A stretch of 64,000 nt of DNA from positions 1,054,001 to 1,118,000 of the forward strand of contig NZ_JABJQY010000002.1 of NCBI RefSeq assembly GCF_013155375.1, in the 5' to 3' direction. Shown piece by piece: positions 1 to 8,971 of the stretch. The notes beneath the pieces were generated by a model. It was given only the letters and a program-made list of their open reading frames with translations, did not search any database and had not been told where the DNA came from. This DNA comes from Nocardioides sp. zg-1308 (GTDB lineage: Bacteria; Actinomycetota; Actinomycetes; Propionibacteriales; Nocardioidaceae). A program made the position numbers and the translations under genes. Position 1 is the first letter of the stretch. Every line of letters begins with the position of its first letter.

Positions 1-1
1 G

Positions 2-406
2 CGGGTCCGCACCGAGGCGGGCACCTACGCGGTCACCCTCGAGGGCGACACCGCGCCGGGCTCCGCGACGACGCTCACCACGCGCGTCGAGCTCGACGGC
101 GAGCCGGTGACCGACCTCCAGCCCTACCTCGGCGCCTTCGGGCACCTGGTGGCGCTGCGGGCCGGCGACCTGGGCTACCTCCACGTCCACCCCGAGGCGG
201 GCGAGCCGGGGCCGGGCATCGAGTTCGCGACGGCGTTCCCGACGCACGGGACCTATCGCCTGTTCCTCGACTTCCGCCACCGCGGTGCCGTGCACACGGC
301 CGCCTTCACGGTGGACGCGGGCGGGGTGCCGGGCGGCGACTCGACCGACGGGGCCGGCGACGACGCGCACGAGCAGGGCGAAGAGGGAGAGAGCCATGAC
401 CACTGA
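2..406 (+). CDS. Hypothetical protein upstream of copper ATPase, 5'-truncated
   Basis: The gene enters from outside the window; the open frame starts at base 2 and stops at 404-406, leaving 134 visible residues. The visible part looks like a small beta-rich domain with a conserved-looking GYLHVHP segment and ends in an acidic tail closing with His-Asp-His. The histidines and the position directly before a copper-type ATPase suggest a secreted or membrane-anchored metal-related protein, but that is inference from context. The 3' end overlaps the ATPase start by 11 bases, so the two are translationally coupled. No known family could be named with confidence. Confidence 0.7.
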   Translation, partial: RVRTEAGTYAVTLEGDTAPGSATTLTTRVELDGEPVTDLQPYLGAFGHLVALRAGDLGYLHVHPEAGEPGPGIEFATAFPTHGTYRLFLDFRHRGAVHTAAFTVDAGGVPGGDSTDGAGDDAHEQGEEGESHDH

Positions 407-2651
407 CGCCGCCACCGGACCCGTCAGCGACGTCGAGCTGGCGATCACCGGGATGACCTGCGCCTCGTGCGCCAACCGCATCGAGCGCAAGCTCAACAAG
501 CTCGACGGCGTCACGGCCTCGGTCAACTACGCCACCGAGAAGGCCAAGGTCACCTACCCCGTAACGGTGTCCACCGACGACCTGCTCGCCACCGTGGAGG
601 CCGCCGGCTACGCCGCCGCCCTGCCGACGCCGCCGGGTGCCACCGACACCACCGAGGCGGGGCCGGAGCGCGACCCGCTCCTGCAGCGCCTGCTCGTCAG
701 CACCGCACTCACCGTCCCCGTCGTCGCGATGGCGATGGTGCCCGACTGGCAGTTCACCTACTGGCAGTGGGCCTCGCTCGCGCTGGCCGCGCCGGTCGTG
801 GTGTGGGGCGCGCTGCCGTTCCACCGCGCCGCGTGGACCAACCTGCGCCACGGCGCCACCACGATGGACACCCTGGTCTCGGTCGGCGTGCTGGCCGCGT
901 TCGGCTGGTCGCTGTGGGCGCTCTTCCTCGGCACCGCCGGCGAGCCCGGCATGACCCACCCGTTCCGGATCTCCGTCGACCGCACCGACGGGGCGGGCAA
1001 CATCTACCTCGAGGCCGCCGCCGGGGTGACGACGTTCCTGCTGGCGGGGCGCTGGCTGGAGCACCGCTCCAAGCGCCGGTCGGGGGCGGCGCTGCGCGCG
1101 CTCCTCGAGCTGGGCGCCCGCGACGTCGCCGTGCTGCGCGACGACGCCTCCGGCGCCCGCCGCGAGGTGCGGGTGCCGGTCGACCAGCTGGCCGTCGGTG
1201 ACGTGTTCGTGGTCCGACCGGGCGAGAAGGTCGCCACCGACGGCGAGGTCGTCGAGGGCACCTCGGCGGTCGACGCCTCCATGCTCACCGGCGAGTCCGT
1301 GCCGGTCGAGGTGCGTCCCGGTGACGCGGTGGTCGGCGCGACGGTCAACGCCGGCGGCCGCCTGCTCGTGCGGGCGACCCGCGTGGGCGCCGACACCCAG
1401 CTCGCCCAGATGGCGCGGCTCGTCGAGGACGCGCAGAACGGCAAGGCCGAGGTCCAGCGCCTCGCCGACCGGGTCTCGGGCGTCTTCGTGCCGATCGTGA
1501 TCGGCCTCGCCGTGGCGACGCTCGGCTTCTGGCTGGGCGCCGGCGGCGGCACGACCGCGGCCTTCACCGCGGCCGTCGCGGTGCTGATCATCGCCTGCCC
1601 GTGCGCGCTGGGCCTGGCCACGCCGACCGCGCTCATGGTCGGCACCGGCCGGGGCGCCCAGCTCGGCATCCTCATCAAGGGTCCGGAGGTCCTCGAGTCC
1701 ACGCGCCGGGTCGACACCATCGTGCTCGACAAGACCGGCACGGTGACCACCGGCGAGATGACCGTCCACGAGGTCGTGGCCGCCGACGGCGGGTCCGTCG
1801 ACGACGTACGCCGCCTCGCCGCCGCCCTCGAGTCGGCGTCCGAGCACCCCATCGGCCGGGCCATCGCCGCCGACTGGTCCTCGGACGGGCTGCCCGCGGT
1901 CGAGGACTTCGCCAACCGCGAGGGCCTCGGCGTGCAGGGCATGGTGGACGGCCACGCGGTGCTCGTGGGACGCCCGCGGCTCCTCGCGGAGTGGGCGCAG
2001 CACCTCGCGCCCGAGCTGCGTGCGGCCGTCGACCGCGCGCAGGGCGAGGGCCTCACGCCGGTCGCCGTCGGCTGGGACGGTGCGGCCCGCGGCGTCATCG
2101 TCGTCGGCGACACCGTCAAGCCGACCTCGGCCCGTGCGGTCGCCGAGCTCCGCGGCCTGGGACTCACCCCGGTCCTGCTGACCGGCGACAACGAGGCGGC
2201 CGCCCGCCACGTCGCCGACCAGGTCGGCATCGAGACGGTGGTCGCCGACGTGCTGCCGGCCGACAAGGTCGCCGAGGTGCAGCGGCTCCAGGCGGCCGGC
2301 AAGGTCGTGGCGATGGTCGGTGACGGCGTCAACGACGCCGCGGCGCTGGCCCAGGCCGACCTCGGCCTCGCGATGGGCACGGGCACCGACGTCGCCATCG
2401 AGGCCAGCGACCTCACGCTCGTGCGCGGCGACCTCCTCGTCGCCGTCGACGCCATCCGGCTCGCGCGGCGCACGCTCGGCACGATCAAGGGCAACCTGTT
2501 CTGGGCCTTCGCCTACAACGTCGCGGCCCTGCCCCTCGCCGCGGCCGGGCTGCTCAACCCGATGCTCGCCGGCGCGGCGATGGCGTTCTCGAGCGTCTTC
2601 GTCGTCACCAACAGCCTGCGGCTGCGGGGCTTCCGCTCGTCGGTCGGCTGA
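396..2651 (+). CDS. copA: Copper-type P1B ATPase
   Basis: Heavy-metal exporting P-type ATPase of 751 residues, expected in the cytoplasmic membrane. One N-terminal HMA domain carries GMTCASC with the metal-binding cysteines at 22 and 25. A Cys-Pro-Cys metal site lies in the membrane at 401-403, the phosphorylated Asp of DKTGT is at 445, and SEHPIG, TGDN and GDGVND follow in order. CPC plus a GMTCxxC domain is typical of Cu(I) exporters of the CopA/CtpA type; Ag(I) is a possible alternative. The ATG at 396 was chosen because an AGAGGGAGAG purine stretch sits just upstream and the protein then begins shortly before the HMA domain. An in-frame start further upstream would add a run of low-complexity residues. 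Confidence 0.95.
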   Translation: MTTDAATGPVSDVELAITGMTCASCANRIERKLNKLDGVTASVNYATEKAKVTYPVTVSTDDLLATVEAAGYAAALPTPPGATDTTEAGPERDPLLQRLLVSTALTVPVVAMAMVPDWQFTYWQWASLALAAPVVVWGALPFHRAAWTNLRHGATTMDTLVSVGVLAAFGWSLWALFLGTAGEPGMTHPFRISVDRTDGAGNIYLEAAAGVTTFLLAGRWLEHRSKRRSGAALRALLELGARDVAVLRDDASGARREVRVPVDQLAVGDVFVVRPGEKVATDGEVVEGTSAVDASMLTGESVPVEVRPGDAVVGATVNAGGRLLVRATRVGADTQLAQMARLVEDAQNGKAEVQRLADRVSGVFVPIVIGLAVATLGFWLGAGGGTTAAFTAAVAVLIIACPCALGLATPTALMVGTGRGAQLGILIKGPEVLESTRRVDTIVLDKTGTVTTGEMTVHEVVAADGGSVDDVRRLAAALESASEHPIGRAIAADWSSDGLPAVEDFANREGLGVQGMVDGHAVLVGRPRLLAEWAQHLAPELRAAVDRAQGEGLTPVAVGWDGAARGVIVVGDTVKPTSARAVAELRGLGLTPVLLTGDNEAAARHVADQVGIETVVADVLPADKVAEVQRLQAAGKVVAMVGDGVNDAAALAQADLGLAMGTGTDVAIEASDLTLVRGDLLVAVDAIRLARRTLGTIKGNLFWAFAYNVAALPLAAAGLLNPMLAGAAMAFSSVFVVTNSLRLRGFRSSVG

Positions 2652-2682
2652 GCCGCGCGGGGCTCTGCGAGAATCCACCCTC

Positions 2683-3042
2683 GTGGACGGACCGCTCCCC
2701 CTCGCCCTGATCATCGCCTCGCTCGTCTTCGCGGCGGTGGTGCTCGGCTACGTCGCGCTCGACCGCACGCCCGACTGGGGACTGCTCGGCTTCGCCGGCC
2801 TGATCGAGGCGGGCACGCTCGTGCTGCTGGTGGTCGCGGCGTTCCAGGTCGGCGACGTCGACCTCGCGGGCGGGTCGGCCGTCACCTTCTTCGGCTACCT
2901 CGTCGCCGGGCTGGTGCTGCTGCCGATCGGCTTCGTCTGGTCGCTCGCCGAGCGGAGTCGTGGCGCGACCGCCGTCCTGCTGGTCGCCGGCCTGACGCAG
3001 GCCTTCGTGGTGCTGCGCGCGCTCCAGGTGTGGCCCTCGTGA
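2683..3042 (+). CDS. Small membrane protein
   Basis: 119-residue protein with about four hydrophobic segments (near residues 6-25, 36-55, 68-88 and 95-112), so probably an integral membrane protein. No recognised domain. The GTG start lies 8 nt after GAGAAT, a leaderless-type arrangement. Its stop overlaps the start of the next gene in a GTGA tetranucleotide, and the two similar-sized membrane proteins probably act together. Confidence 0.75.
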   Translation: MDGPLPLALIIASLVFAAVVLGYVALDRTPDWGLLGFAGLIEAGTLVLLVVAAFQVGDVDLAGGSAVTFFGYLVAGLVLLPIGFVWSLAERSRGATAVLLVAGLTQAFVVLRALQVWPS

Positions 3043-3461
3043 GCGGGGACCGCCGCTCGGCCGGCACCGGGACCAGCACCGGGGCGGGTCGGGTGCTCGT
3101 CGCGGTCTACGGCGTGTTCGCGCTCGCCGCGACCGCCCGCTCGCTCGTCCAGCTGCTCACCAAGGCCGACCAGGCGCCTGTGGCCTACGGGCTCTCCGCC
3201 CTGGCGGCGCTGGTCTACGTCGCCGCGACCCTCGGCCTGGCCGAGGTCGGCCCCGACCCGCGCCGGCTGGCCTGGGCCGCGGTCGGCTTCGAGCTGGTCG
3301 GCGTGCTCACGGTGGGCACGCTCACCGTCCTCGACCCGGAGCTGTTCCCCGACGCGACCGTGTGGTCGTCGTACGGCGCCGGCTACGGCTGGCTGCCGCT
3401 GCTGCTTCCCTTCGCCGGCATCGCCTGGCTCTGGCACACCGGTCGAGCGCGCTCGACGTAG
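3039..3461 (+). CDS. Small membrane protein
   Basis: 140 residues with a short charged, Gly/Ser-rich N-terminus and four predicted membrane segments. The GTG at 3039 overlaps the upstream stop (GTGA), which decides the start over the in-frame GTG at 3030. Function is unknown. Tryptophans and glycines lie in the last two helices. It ends 41 bases before the convergently oriented rimK. Confidence 0.75.
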   Translation: MSGDRRSAGTGTSTGAGRVLVAVYGVFALAATARSLVQLLTKADQAPVAYGLSALAALVYVAATLGLAEVGPDPRRLAWAAVGFELVGVLTVGTLTVLDPELFPDATVWSSYGAGYGWLPLLLPFAGIAWLWHTGRARST

Positions 3462-3502
3462 TCCCCGACGCGGGCCCGTCGCACCCGACCGCACCCGACC
3501 CG

Positions 3503-4702
3503 CTACTGGTTCTCCGGCGGCAGGTGCTTCTTCATCAGCCGCTTGACCCGCTTCTGCTTGCGGTCGGGGATCATCGAGCGCATCTCCTCCAGCTTGCCGA
3601 AGCACAGCAGCCGGTCCTCCGCCTCGAGCACGGTCTTGTTGCGCGGGTTGGGGATGACCTGGTGGCCGCGGTGCAGCGTCAGCACGGTGATGTCGCGCTC
3701 GTCGAGCCCGGAGTCGCCGAGCTTCTTGCCGACCATGTCGGAGCCGGCGTGCACCCCGATCTCGGCGACGCCGTAGCCGGTGGAGACGGTCAGCCGCTGG
3801 CGCACGTCGATGTCGGGGAACGCCACCTGGTTGTCGATGTAGTCGATGATCGCGCCGGCGACGTCGAGCTTGGTCGCCGACTCGATCCCCTCCAGGCCGG
3901 GGGAGGAGTTGACCTCCATCACCTGCGGCCCGTTCCGGCCCTCGAGCATGTCGACGCCGGCCACCCGCAGGCCCATGATCTGCGCCGACCGCACGGCCAC
4001 GCGCTCGAACTCCTCGTCGAGCTCGACCGGCTCGACGCTGCCGCCGCGGTGCACGTTGGAGCGGAACTCGTCGCCCTGCGCCACCCGCCGCATCGCCGCC
4101 ACCACGCGGTCGCCGACCACGAGGGCGCGGATGTCGCGGCCCTTGCTCTCCTTGACGAAGCGCTGGATCAGCACGTTCTGCCGGGTGCTCTGCAGCGTCT
4201 CGATGATCGCCTCGGCGACCTTGATCGTCGGCGCGAGGATGACGCCGATGCCCTGGGTGCCCTCGAGCAGCTTGATCACGACCGGCGCACCGCCGACCCG
4301 CTCGATCGCCGGGATCACGTCGGCGCGGTCGCGCACGAAGGTCGTGGCCGGCATCGGGATCTGGTGGCGCGAGAGGATCTGCGTCGCGCGCAGCTTGTCG
4401 CGGCTGTTGGCGATGCCGTAGCTGGTGTTGGGCGTGTAGACGTCCATCTGCTCGAACTGGCGCACGACGGCGGTGCCGAAGTAGGTGATCGAGTTGCCGA
4501 TGCGCGGCAGCACGGCGTCGTACGTCGAGAGCTGCTTGCCGCGGAACAGCAGGTCGGGGTCCTCGCCCGAGAGGTCGATGCCGAAGCGCAGCGTGTTGAG
4601 CACCTTGACGTCGTGTCCGCGCTCGACGGCGGCCGTCCGGAGGCGCTGGGTGCTGTAGGAGCGCGGCGCGCGGGAGAGGATGGCGAGCTTCACGCGGCAC
4701 AT
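3503..4702 (-). CDS. rimK: RimK-family ATP-grasp glutamate ligase fused to RCK_C domain
   Basis: Residues 1 to about 300 match RimK: KLAILSR start, VLPRIG, the KLLEGTQGIGV ATP-grasp loop, RALVVGD and EVNSSPGLEG. RimK adds glutamates to ribosomal protein S6 in enterobacteria and pseudomonads; related ligases make poly-glutamate. The protein is about 100 residues longer than E. coli RimK (300). The extra part (about 320-385, from VAEIGVHAGSDMVGKKL to EDRLLCFG) resembles the TrkA_C/RCK_C domain that regulates potassium transporters, implying regulation by a small ligand. The ATG at 4702 was taken as start; GTG at 4693 is also possible. The gene is divergent from a RimB-like protease and an M14 hydrolase. 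Confidence 0.88.
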   Translation of the reverse strand: MCRVKLAILSRAPRSYSTQRLRTAAVERGHDVKVLNTLRFGIDLSGEDPDLLFRGKQLSTYDAVLPRIGNSITYFGTAVVRQFEQMDVYTPNTSYGIANSRDKLRATQILSRHQIPMPATTFVRDRADVIPAIERVGGAPVVIKLLEGTQGIGVILAPTIKVAEAIIETLQSTRQNVLIQRFVKESKGRDIRALVVGDRVVAAMRRVAQGDEFRSNVHRGGSVEPVELDEEFERVAVRSAQIMGLRVAGVDMLEGRNGPQVMEVNSSPGLEGIESATKLDVAGAIIDYIDNQVAFPDIDVRQRLTVSTGYGVAEIGVHAGSDMVGKKLGDSGLDERDITVLTLHRGHQVIPNPRNKTVLEAEDRLLCFGKLEEMRSMIPDRKQKRVKRLMKKHLPPENQ

Positions 4703-4749
4703 GAAAGCACGCCGCCGACGCGGCCGGACCACCTGACAAGATGGTGCTC

Positions 4750-5235
4750 GTGTCCTCCCCCGCCCCACCCGACCCGGACCGGGTCGTCGTCGGCTGGCGC
4801 GAGTGGGTGGGCCTGCCGCAGGCCGACCTCCCGTGGGTGAAGGCCAAGATCGACACCGGCGCCCGCTCCTCCTCGATCCACGCCTTCGACCTCGAGGCGT
4901 TCGAGGCCGACGGACGCGAGTGGGTCCGGTTCTCCATCCACCCCTGGCAGCGCTCCGACGAGGACCGCACCGAGCTCACCGTGCCGGTGCTCGACCGCCG
5001 CGAGGTCCGGTCCAGCAACGGCCAGGTCGAGCAGAGGTACGCCGTCGCCATGGACGTGGTCCTCGCCGGTCGTCCCCTCACCACCGTGATGACGCTCAGC
5101 AACCGCGACGAGATGGGCTTCCGGATGCTGATCGGTCGCGAGGCCCTCGAGCGGGGGTTCCTCGTCGACGCGTCGCTGTCCTACGCCGGCGGCAGGCCCA
5201 GGCGCGCCGTACGTCGCAAGAACTGGGGGAAGTAG
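4750..5235 (+). CDS. RimB/ATP-dependent zinc protease family, retropepsin-like
   Basis: About 161 residues. The KIDTGARSSSIHA block, with the aspartate at 35, is the signature of the RimB / 'putative ATP-dependent zinc protease' family (PF05618), an aspartic-protease (retropepsin) fold. In Pseudomonas RimB proteins are encoded with rimK and counteract or tune S6 glutamylation. The GTG at 4750 is preferred because CAAGAT at 4737-4742 lies 7 nt upstream, as in other leaderless genes here; the alternative ATG at 4741 would overlap that box. The stop is followed immediately by the GTG of the next gene (TAGTG), so the two are coupled. Confidence 0.85.
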   Translation: MSSPAPPDPDRVVVGWREWVGLPQADLPWVKAKIDTGARSSSIHAFDLEAFEADGREWVRFSIHPWQRSDEDRTELTVPVLDRREVRSSNGQVEQRYAVAMDVVLAGRPLTTVMTLSNRDEMGFRMLIGREALERGFLVDASLSYAGGRPRRAVRRKNWGK

Positions 5236-6182
5236 TGGCGCGCGAGTCCTTCGCGATCGGCGGCGTCCGGATCCGGTCGGGCACCGCGCGGGCGCTGGAG
5301 CTGCCGATCACCCGGCTGGTCACCGGCGCCGACGTGACGCTGCCGGTGCGCGTGGTCCACGGCCGCGAGGACGGGCCGCGGATCTGGATCGACGCCGCCA
5401 TCCACGGCGACGAGGTGGCCGGCATCGAGATCGTCCGGCAGGTGATGGCGGGCCTCGACCCCAAGACGTTCCGCGGCACGCTGGTCGCGGTGCCCATCGT
5501 CAACGTCCTCGGCTTCATGAACGGCGACCGCTACCTCCCCGACCGCCGCGACCTCAACCGCTCCTTCCCCGGCTCGGCGCGCGGCTCCCTCGCCGGGCGG
5601 ATCGCGCACCTGTTCATGCGCGAGATCGTCGCCGGGTGCGAGGTCGGGATCGACCTGCACACCGGCTCGGACCGCCGCAGCAACCTGCCGCAGGTCCGCG
5701 CCGACCTCGACGACGCGCGCACCCGCGAGCTGGCCCAGGCCTTCGGCGCCCCGGTGATGCTGCACGCCCGGATCCGCGACGGGTCGCTGCGCCACGCCGC
5801 GGGCGAGCACGGAGCCAAGGTGCTGCTCTACGAGGCCGGCGAGCCGTTGCGCTTCGACGCCTATGCCGTCGACGCCGGCGTGGTCGGCGTACGACGCGTG
5901 CTGGCCGCGCTCGGCATGACCGAGCCCGTCGACGAGCCGGTGCCCGAGCCGAGCCTCGAGTGCCGCGCGAGCGGGTGGGTGCGGGCGCGCCGCACCGGCA
6001 TCCTGCACCTCGACGTCGCGCTCGGGCAGAAGGTCAGCGACGGCGAGCGGCTCGGCACGCTGTTCGACTCGTTCGGCAAGACCCTGCGCGCGGTCTACGC
6101 CAACCGCGACGGCATCGTGATCGGCCGCACCGAGGCGCCGCTCGTGAACTCCGGCGACGCCGTGGTGCACATCGCCGGCTGA
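5235..6182 (+). CDS. Succinylglutamate desuccinylase/aspartoacylase-type M14 hydrolase
   Basis: 315 residues. The zinc site is visible as HGDE (His57, Glu60) and DLHTGSD (His142), with NRSFPG and a C-terminal beta-barrel-like region (about 240-315) as in the AstE/AspA family of zinc carboxypeptidase-fold enzymes. These cleave acyl-amino acid or gamma-linked amide bonds. The GTG start overlaps the last base of the preceding stop. Position beside rimK and a rimB-like gene suggests it trims glutamyl products or a related modification; the substrate is inference. Confidence 0.85.
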   Translation: MARESFAIGGVRIRSGTARALELPITRLVTGADVTLPVRVVHGREDGPRIWIDAAIHGDEVAGIEIVRQVMAGLDPKTFRGTLVAVPIVNVLGFMNGDRYLPDRRDLNRSFPGSARGSLAGRIAHLFMREIVAGCEVGIDLHTGSDRRSNLPQVRADLDDARTRELAQAFGAPVMLHARIRDGSLRHAAGEHGAKVLLYEAGEPLRFDAYAVDAGVVGVRRVLAALGMTEPVDEPVPEPSLECRASGWVRARRTGILHLDVALGQKVSDGERLGTLFDSFGKTLRAVYANRDGIVIGRTEAPLVNSGDAVVHIAG

Positions 6183-6203
6183 GCGTCTGGTTGAGTGCGG
6201 CCC

Positions 6204-7409
6204 ATGTCCTTCGACGTGGCCGGCTTCCGCGCCGGCTTCCCCTCCCTGGCCTCCGGCATCGCGCACTTCGACAACCCGGGCGGCACCCAGACGCCCGCCG
6301 TGGTGGGCGAGGCGATCGCCCACACGCTGACCGGACCGCTGTCGCAGCGGGGCGCCGCGACCGTGAGCCAGCGCAACGCGGAGGCGACGGTCGCCGGGTT
6401 CCGCTCGGCCGTGGCCGACCTCGTCGGTGGCGTGCCCGAGGGAGTGGTGCACGGCCGCAGCGCCACCGCGCTGACGTACGACTTCTCCCGCACGCTCGCG
6501 AAGGGCTGGTCGCCCGGCGACGAGGTCGTCGTCTGCGAGCTCGACCACGACTCCAACGTGCGCCCGTGGATCCAGGCCGCCGAGCGGGCGGGCGTCGCCG
6601 TGCGCTGGCTCCGCCTCGACCCGGCCACCGCCGACCTGGACCTGTCCGACCTCGGCGAGGTCGTCACCGGGCGCACCCGCCTCGTCGCGCTCACCGCCGC
6701 GTCCAACCTGCTCGGCACGCGGCCGGCCGTCGCGACCGTCGCCCGCCGGGCGCACGAGGTAGGAGCGCTCGTCCACGTCGACGCGGTGCACCACGCCGCC
6801 CACGCCGCGCCGGACATCGCCGCGCTGGGCGCGGACCTGCTGGTGTGCTCGCCCTACAAGTTCTTCGGCCCCCACTGCGGCGCCCTCGTCGCCGACCCGG
6901 CCCTGCTCGAGACGCTCTGGCCCGACAAGCTGGTGCCCTCGACCGACGTGGTGCCGGAGCGCTTCGAGCTCGGCACGCTGCCCTACGAGCTCCTAGCCGG
7001 CACGACGGCGGCCGTCGACCTGATCGCCGGCCTGGCGCCCTCGGGCGGCACCCGCCGGGAGCGGCTGGTCGCCGCGTTCGCCGAGGTGCAGCGGCACGAG
7101 CTCGGCCTGCGGCTGCGCATCGAGGAGGGGCTCGCCCCGTTCGCCGACCAGCTGACGCTGCACTCCCGCGCGGCGGACCGCACCTCGACGCTGTTCCTCA
7201 CCCTGCACGACCGCTCGCCCGCCGACGCGTACGCCTTCCTCGCCGAGCGCGACGTGCTGGTGCCGGCCGGCACCTTCTACGCCCACGAGACGTTCCGCGC
7301 GCTGCGGCTGCCCGTCGACTCCGGGCTGCGCATCGGGCTCTCGGCCTACAACGACGACACCGACGTCGACCGGCTGCTGGACGGGCTGGCGGCCTTCCTC
7401 CAGTCCTGA
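6204..7409 (+). CDS. Cysteine-desulfurase-like PLP enzyme
   Basis: 401-residue fold-type I aminotransferase of the cysteine desulfurase-like branch. Motifs are HFDNPGGTQTP at the N-terminus, VCELDHDSNVRPW, VHVDAVHHAAH and the PLP-lysine segment SPYKFFGPHCG (Lys219). The branch is usually annotated as TIGR01976-type 'cysteine desulfurase-like protein', and its substrate is not established. There is no SUF or ISC partner nearby, so Fe-S assembly is unlikely to be its main job. Start at ATG 6204; an in-frame GTG at 6195 is less likely. Confidence 0.85.
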   Translation: MSFDVAGFRAGFPSLASGIAHFDNPGGTQTPAVVGEAIAHTLTGPLSQRGAATVSQRNAEATVAGFRSAVADLVGGVPEGVVHGRSATALTYDFSRTLAKGWSPGDEVVVCELDHDSNVRPWIQAAERAGVAVRWLRLDPATADLDLSDLGEVVTGRTRLVALTAASNLLGTRPAVATVARRAHEVGALVHVDAVHHAAHAAPDIAALGADLLVCSPYKFFGPHCGALVADPALLETLWPDKLVPSTDVVPERFELGTLPYELLAGTTAAVDLIAGLAPSGGTRRERLVAAFAEVQRHELGLRLRIEEGLAPFADQLTLHSRAADRTSTLFLTLHDRSPADAYAFLAERDVLVPAGTFYAHETFRALRLPVDSGLRIGLSAYNDDTDVDRLLDGLAAFLQS

Positions 7410-7426
7410 CGCGAGTCCCTGGCCCG

Positions 7427-7660
7427 TCAGTCCCCGCGGACCTGCTCCGCGACCTCCTCGGCGCCGGGGCCCTGCTCGTGCGCGCGGGAGTCGACGCCGT
7501 CGGTGTCGACCATGTCGCCGACGGTGGCGTTGCCGGCGGGCTCGGCGTCGAGGGCCGCCTGCCGCTCCTCGTCGCTGACCCGCTCACCGGCGCCGGGGAA
7601 GGCCGACACCTCGGGGTGCGGCGCGTAGGGGTCGGGCTCGGTCCGGTCGTCGCTGCTCAT
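7427..7660 (-). CDS. Small acidic hypothetical protein
   Basis: 77 residues, strongly acidic, Pro/Gly/Ala rich, without membrane segment or recognised domain. The ATG at 7660 follows a TACGGT hexamer by 7 nt and also has GGAGG next to it. It lies downstream of the duplicated hairpin and may be transcribed separately from the SPFH gene. Function unknown. Confidence 0.7.
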   Translation of the reverse strand: MSSDDRTEPDPYAPHPEVSAFPGAGERVSDEERQAALDAEPAGNATVGDMVDTDGVDSRAHEQGPGAEEVAEQVRGD

Positions 7661-7727
7661 GCCTCCGACCGTACGCCGCCGGCGTACCGCCCCGGCCCGC
7701 CCGCAGAGGTGTGGGCGCGCGGGCGCG

Positions 7728-7871
7728 GTGAGTGGGACAGGTTCCACGACGTCGGAACCTGCCTCACTCACCGCTCAGTCGGCGGACCGCGCGGCGGCGG
7801 TGAGTGGGACAGGTTCCACGACCTCGGAACCTGCCTCACTCACCGCTCAGTCGGCGGACCGGTCGGCGGCG
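7728..7871. repeat. Tandem 72-bp repeat, each unit with a long hairpin
   Basis: Two head-to-tail 72-bp units (7728-7799 and 7800-7871) differ at only a few bases. Each begins with an inverted repeat (7728-7771 and 7800-7843) whose arms GTGAGTG / CACTCAC and CAGGTTCC / GGAACCTG form a long stem around a short loop. The remainder of each unit contains the last codons and stop of the SPFH gene. Only the right-hand copy is used as the real gene end; the left-hand copy is a duplicated gene tail. The hairpins probably end SPFH transcription. Confidence 0.85.
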
Positions 7872-8554
7872 CGGCCGGGCTGCACCAGCTCGACGCGCGA
7901 GCCGGGCGGCAGCGCCTGGACCAGCCGCAGCTGCGCGAGCGACGGGTGGTCGTCGAGCAGCTTGGCGCCGTTGGCCAGCGACCGCAGGGCCGCGGTCTCG
8001 GCGCGCGCCGCCTCGAGCTGGGCCTGGGCGCGGTGCCGGCCGACGACCAGCTCGGCATAGGCAGCCCGCAGGTCGGCCGGCAGCACGACGTCCTTGACGA
8101 CGACGTCGACGAGCCGGATGCCGACCTCGGCGGCGGTGACGGTCGCCCGGTCGCGCACGCCGTCGGCCAGCCGGGTCCGCGGCGAGCGCACCAGCGACTC
8201 GGCGTCCTGGCCCGCGAGCACGTCGCGGAGGCCGAGCTGCACGGCGAGGTAGACCGCACCCACCGGGTCGCGGACGCGCTCGGTGTGGGCGATCGGGTCG
8301 GCCACCGTCCAGCGGAAGACGGCCGAGACCTTGGCCGACACGCCGTCGGCGGTCAGCACCTCCTGCACCGGCACGAGGTCGATGCGCTCACGGAGGTCGA
8401 CGACCTGGAGCTCCGCCCGGCGGCGTACGACGTGCCGGCCGGGACGCAGCACCACGGTGGGCTCGCCGTCGCGGCGGACGAGGGCGACCTCCCACGGCTG
8501 GACCGTGTGGGTGGGCAGGAGCAGGTGCTCGAGGGATGTGGGGACGAGTGACAT
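7847..8554 (-). CDS. SPFH/Band 7 domain protein
   Basis: 235 residues with the prohibitin/stomatin-like core: PGRHVV, DLRERIDLVPVQEVLTADGV, a VFRWTVADP block, and a C-terminal helix rich in Ala, Arg and Gln (about 160-205) that could be coiled coil. Typical slipins begin with a membrane hairpin; none is obvious here, so it may be a peripheral membrane scaffold. The start has a good Shine-Dalgarno sequence (AAGGAGG). The last eight codons fall inside the tandem repeat described separately. Confidence 0.85.
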   Translation of the reverse strand: MSLVPTSLEHLLLPTHTVQPWEVALVRRDGEPTVVLRPGRHVVRRRAELQVVDLRERIDLVPVQEVLTADGVSAKVSAVFRWTVADPIAHTERVRDPVGAVYLAVQLGLRDVLAGQDAESLVRSPRTRLADGVRDRATVTAAEVGIRLVDVVVKDVVLPADLRAAYAELVVGRHRAQAQLEAARAETAALRSLANGAKLLDDHPSLAQLRLVQALPPGSRVELVQPGRAADRSAD

Positions 8555-8714
8555 GGCGAACCTCCTTCGCGGAGCGCGGTCGGTGGACAGGACGGGTGGG
8601 GCGGTGGAGCAGCCCCGGGATGGTGGCCGGCGACCACAGCGGCGAGCGGGGACCGGACCCGTCGTGCTGACCGGGGCCGCCTCAGGGCTCGGCGCTGAGC
8701 GTCGTCACCGGCCA

Positions 8715-8786
8715 CCACCTGCAGGAGGGTGAGAGTCGAACTCACAGGAGTGAACAGCTCCGATACCAGTGCCCGGGGGCAGGTGG
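8715..8786 (-). other. tRNA-like fold, not a recognisable functional tRNA
   Basis: On the minus strand a 72-nt segment is closed by an 8-bp stem (CCACCTGC with GCAGGTGG). It contains a T-arm-like hairpin (GTGAG, loop TTCGACT, CTCAC; 8729-8745) and an anticodon-arm-like hairpin (GGAG, loop CTGTTCA, CTCC). The T-arm is not joined directly to the closing stem and no D-arm pairs convincingly, so a working tRNA is doubtful. A decayed tRNA or an attachment-site remnant is possible. Confidence 0.25.
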
Positions 8787-8914
8787 CGAGGTACGACGCG
8801 CGGGACAGGGCCCGGAACTCCGGCCCTGCCGCTGATCTCGCCGTGAGCGACTCTAGGTGCCCGGTCACCGGCGGCGCACCCGATTTTCCGGGCGCTGCTC
8901 GGGTGGGCCCCGGT

Positions 8915-8971
8915 GTCGGTGGGCATGTCGGTGGGCATGTCGGTGGGCATGTCGGTGGGCCTGTCGGTGGG
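8915..8971. repeat. 12-bp tandem repeat before the polymerase gene
   Basis: About 4.7 copies of GTCGGTGGGCAT stand head to tail, the last copies diverging slightly. The array ends 18 bp before the start codon. It could be a slipped-strand element altering promoter spacing, or merely a low-complexity expansion. Confidence 0.8.

Noticed and set aside
1004..2494. Long open frames opposite or out of phase with the copper ATPase and similar shadows elsewhere
   Set aside because: High-GC third-position bias gives long spurious frames; they lack domain signal and overlap confident genes.
8715..8786. Complete tRNA gene
   Set aside because: T-arm- and anticodon-arm-like hairpins exist, but no D-arm and no direct acceptor pairing; reported only as a tRNA-like fold.
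8915..8971. CRISPR array
   Set aside because: The units are 12 bp, uninterrupted by unique spacers, and no cas genes are present.
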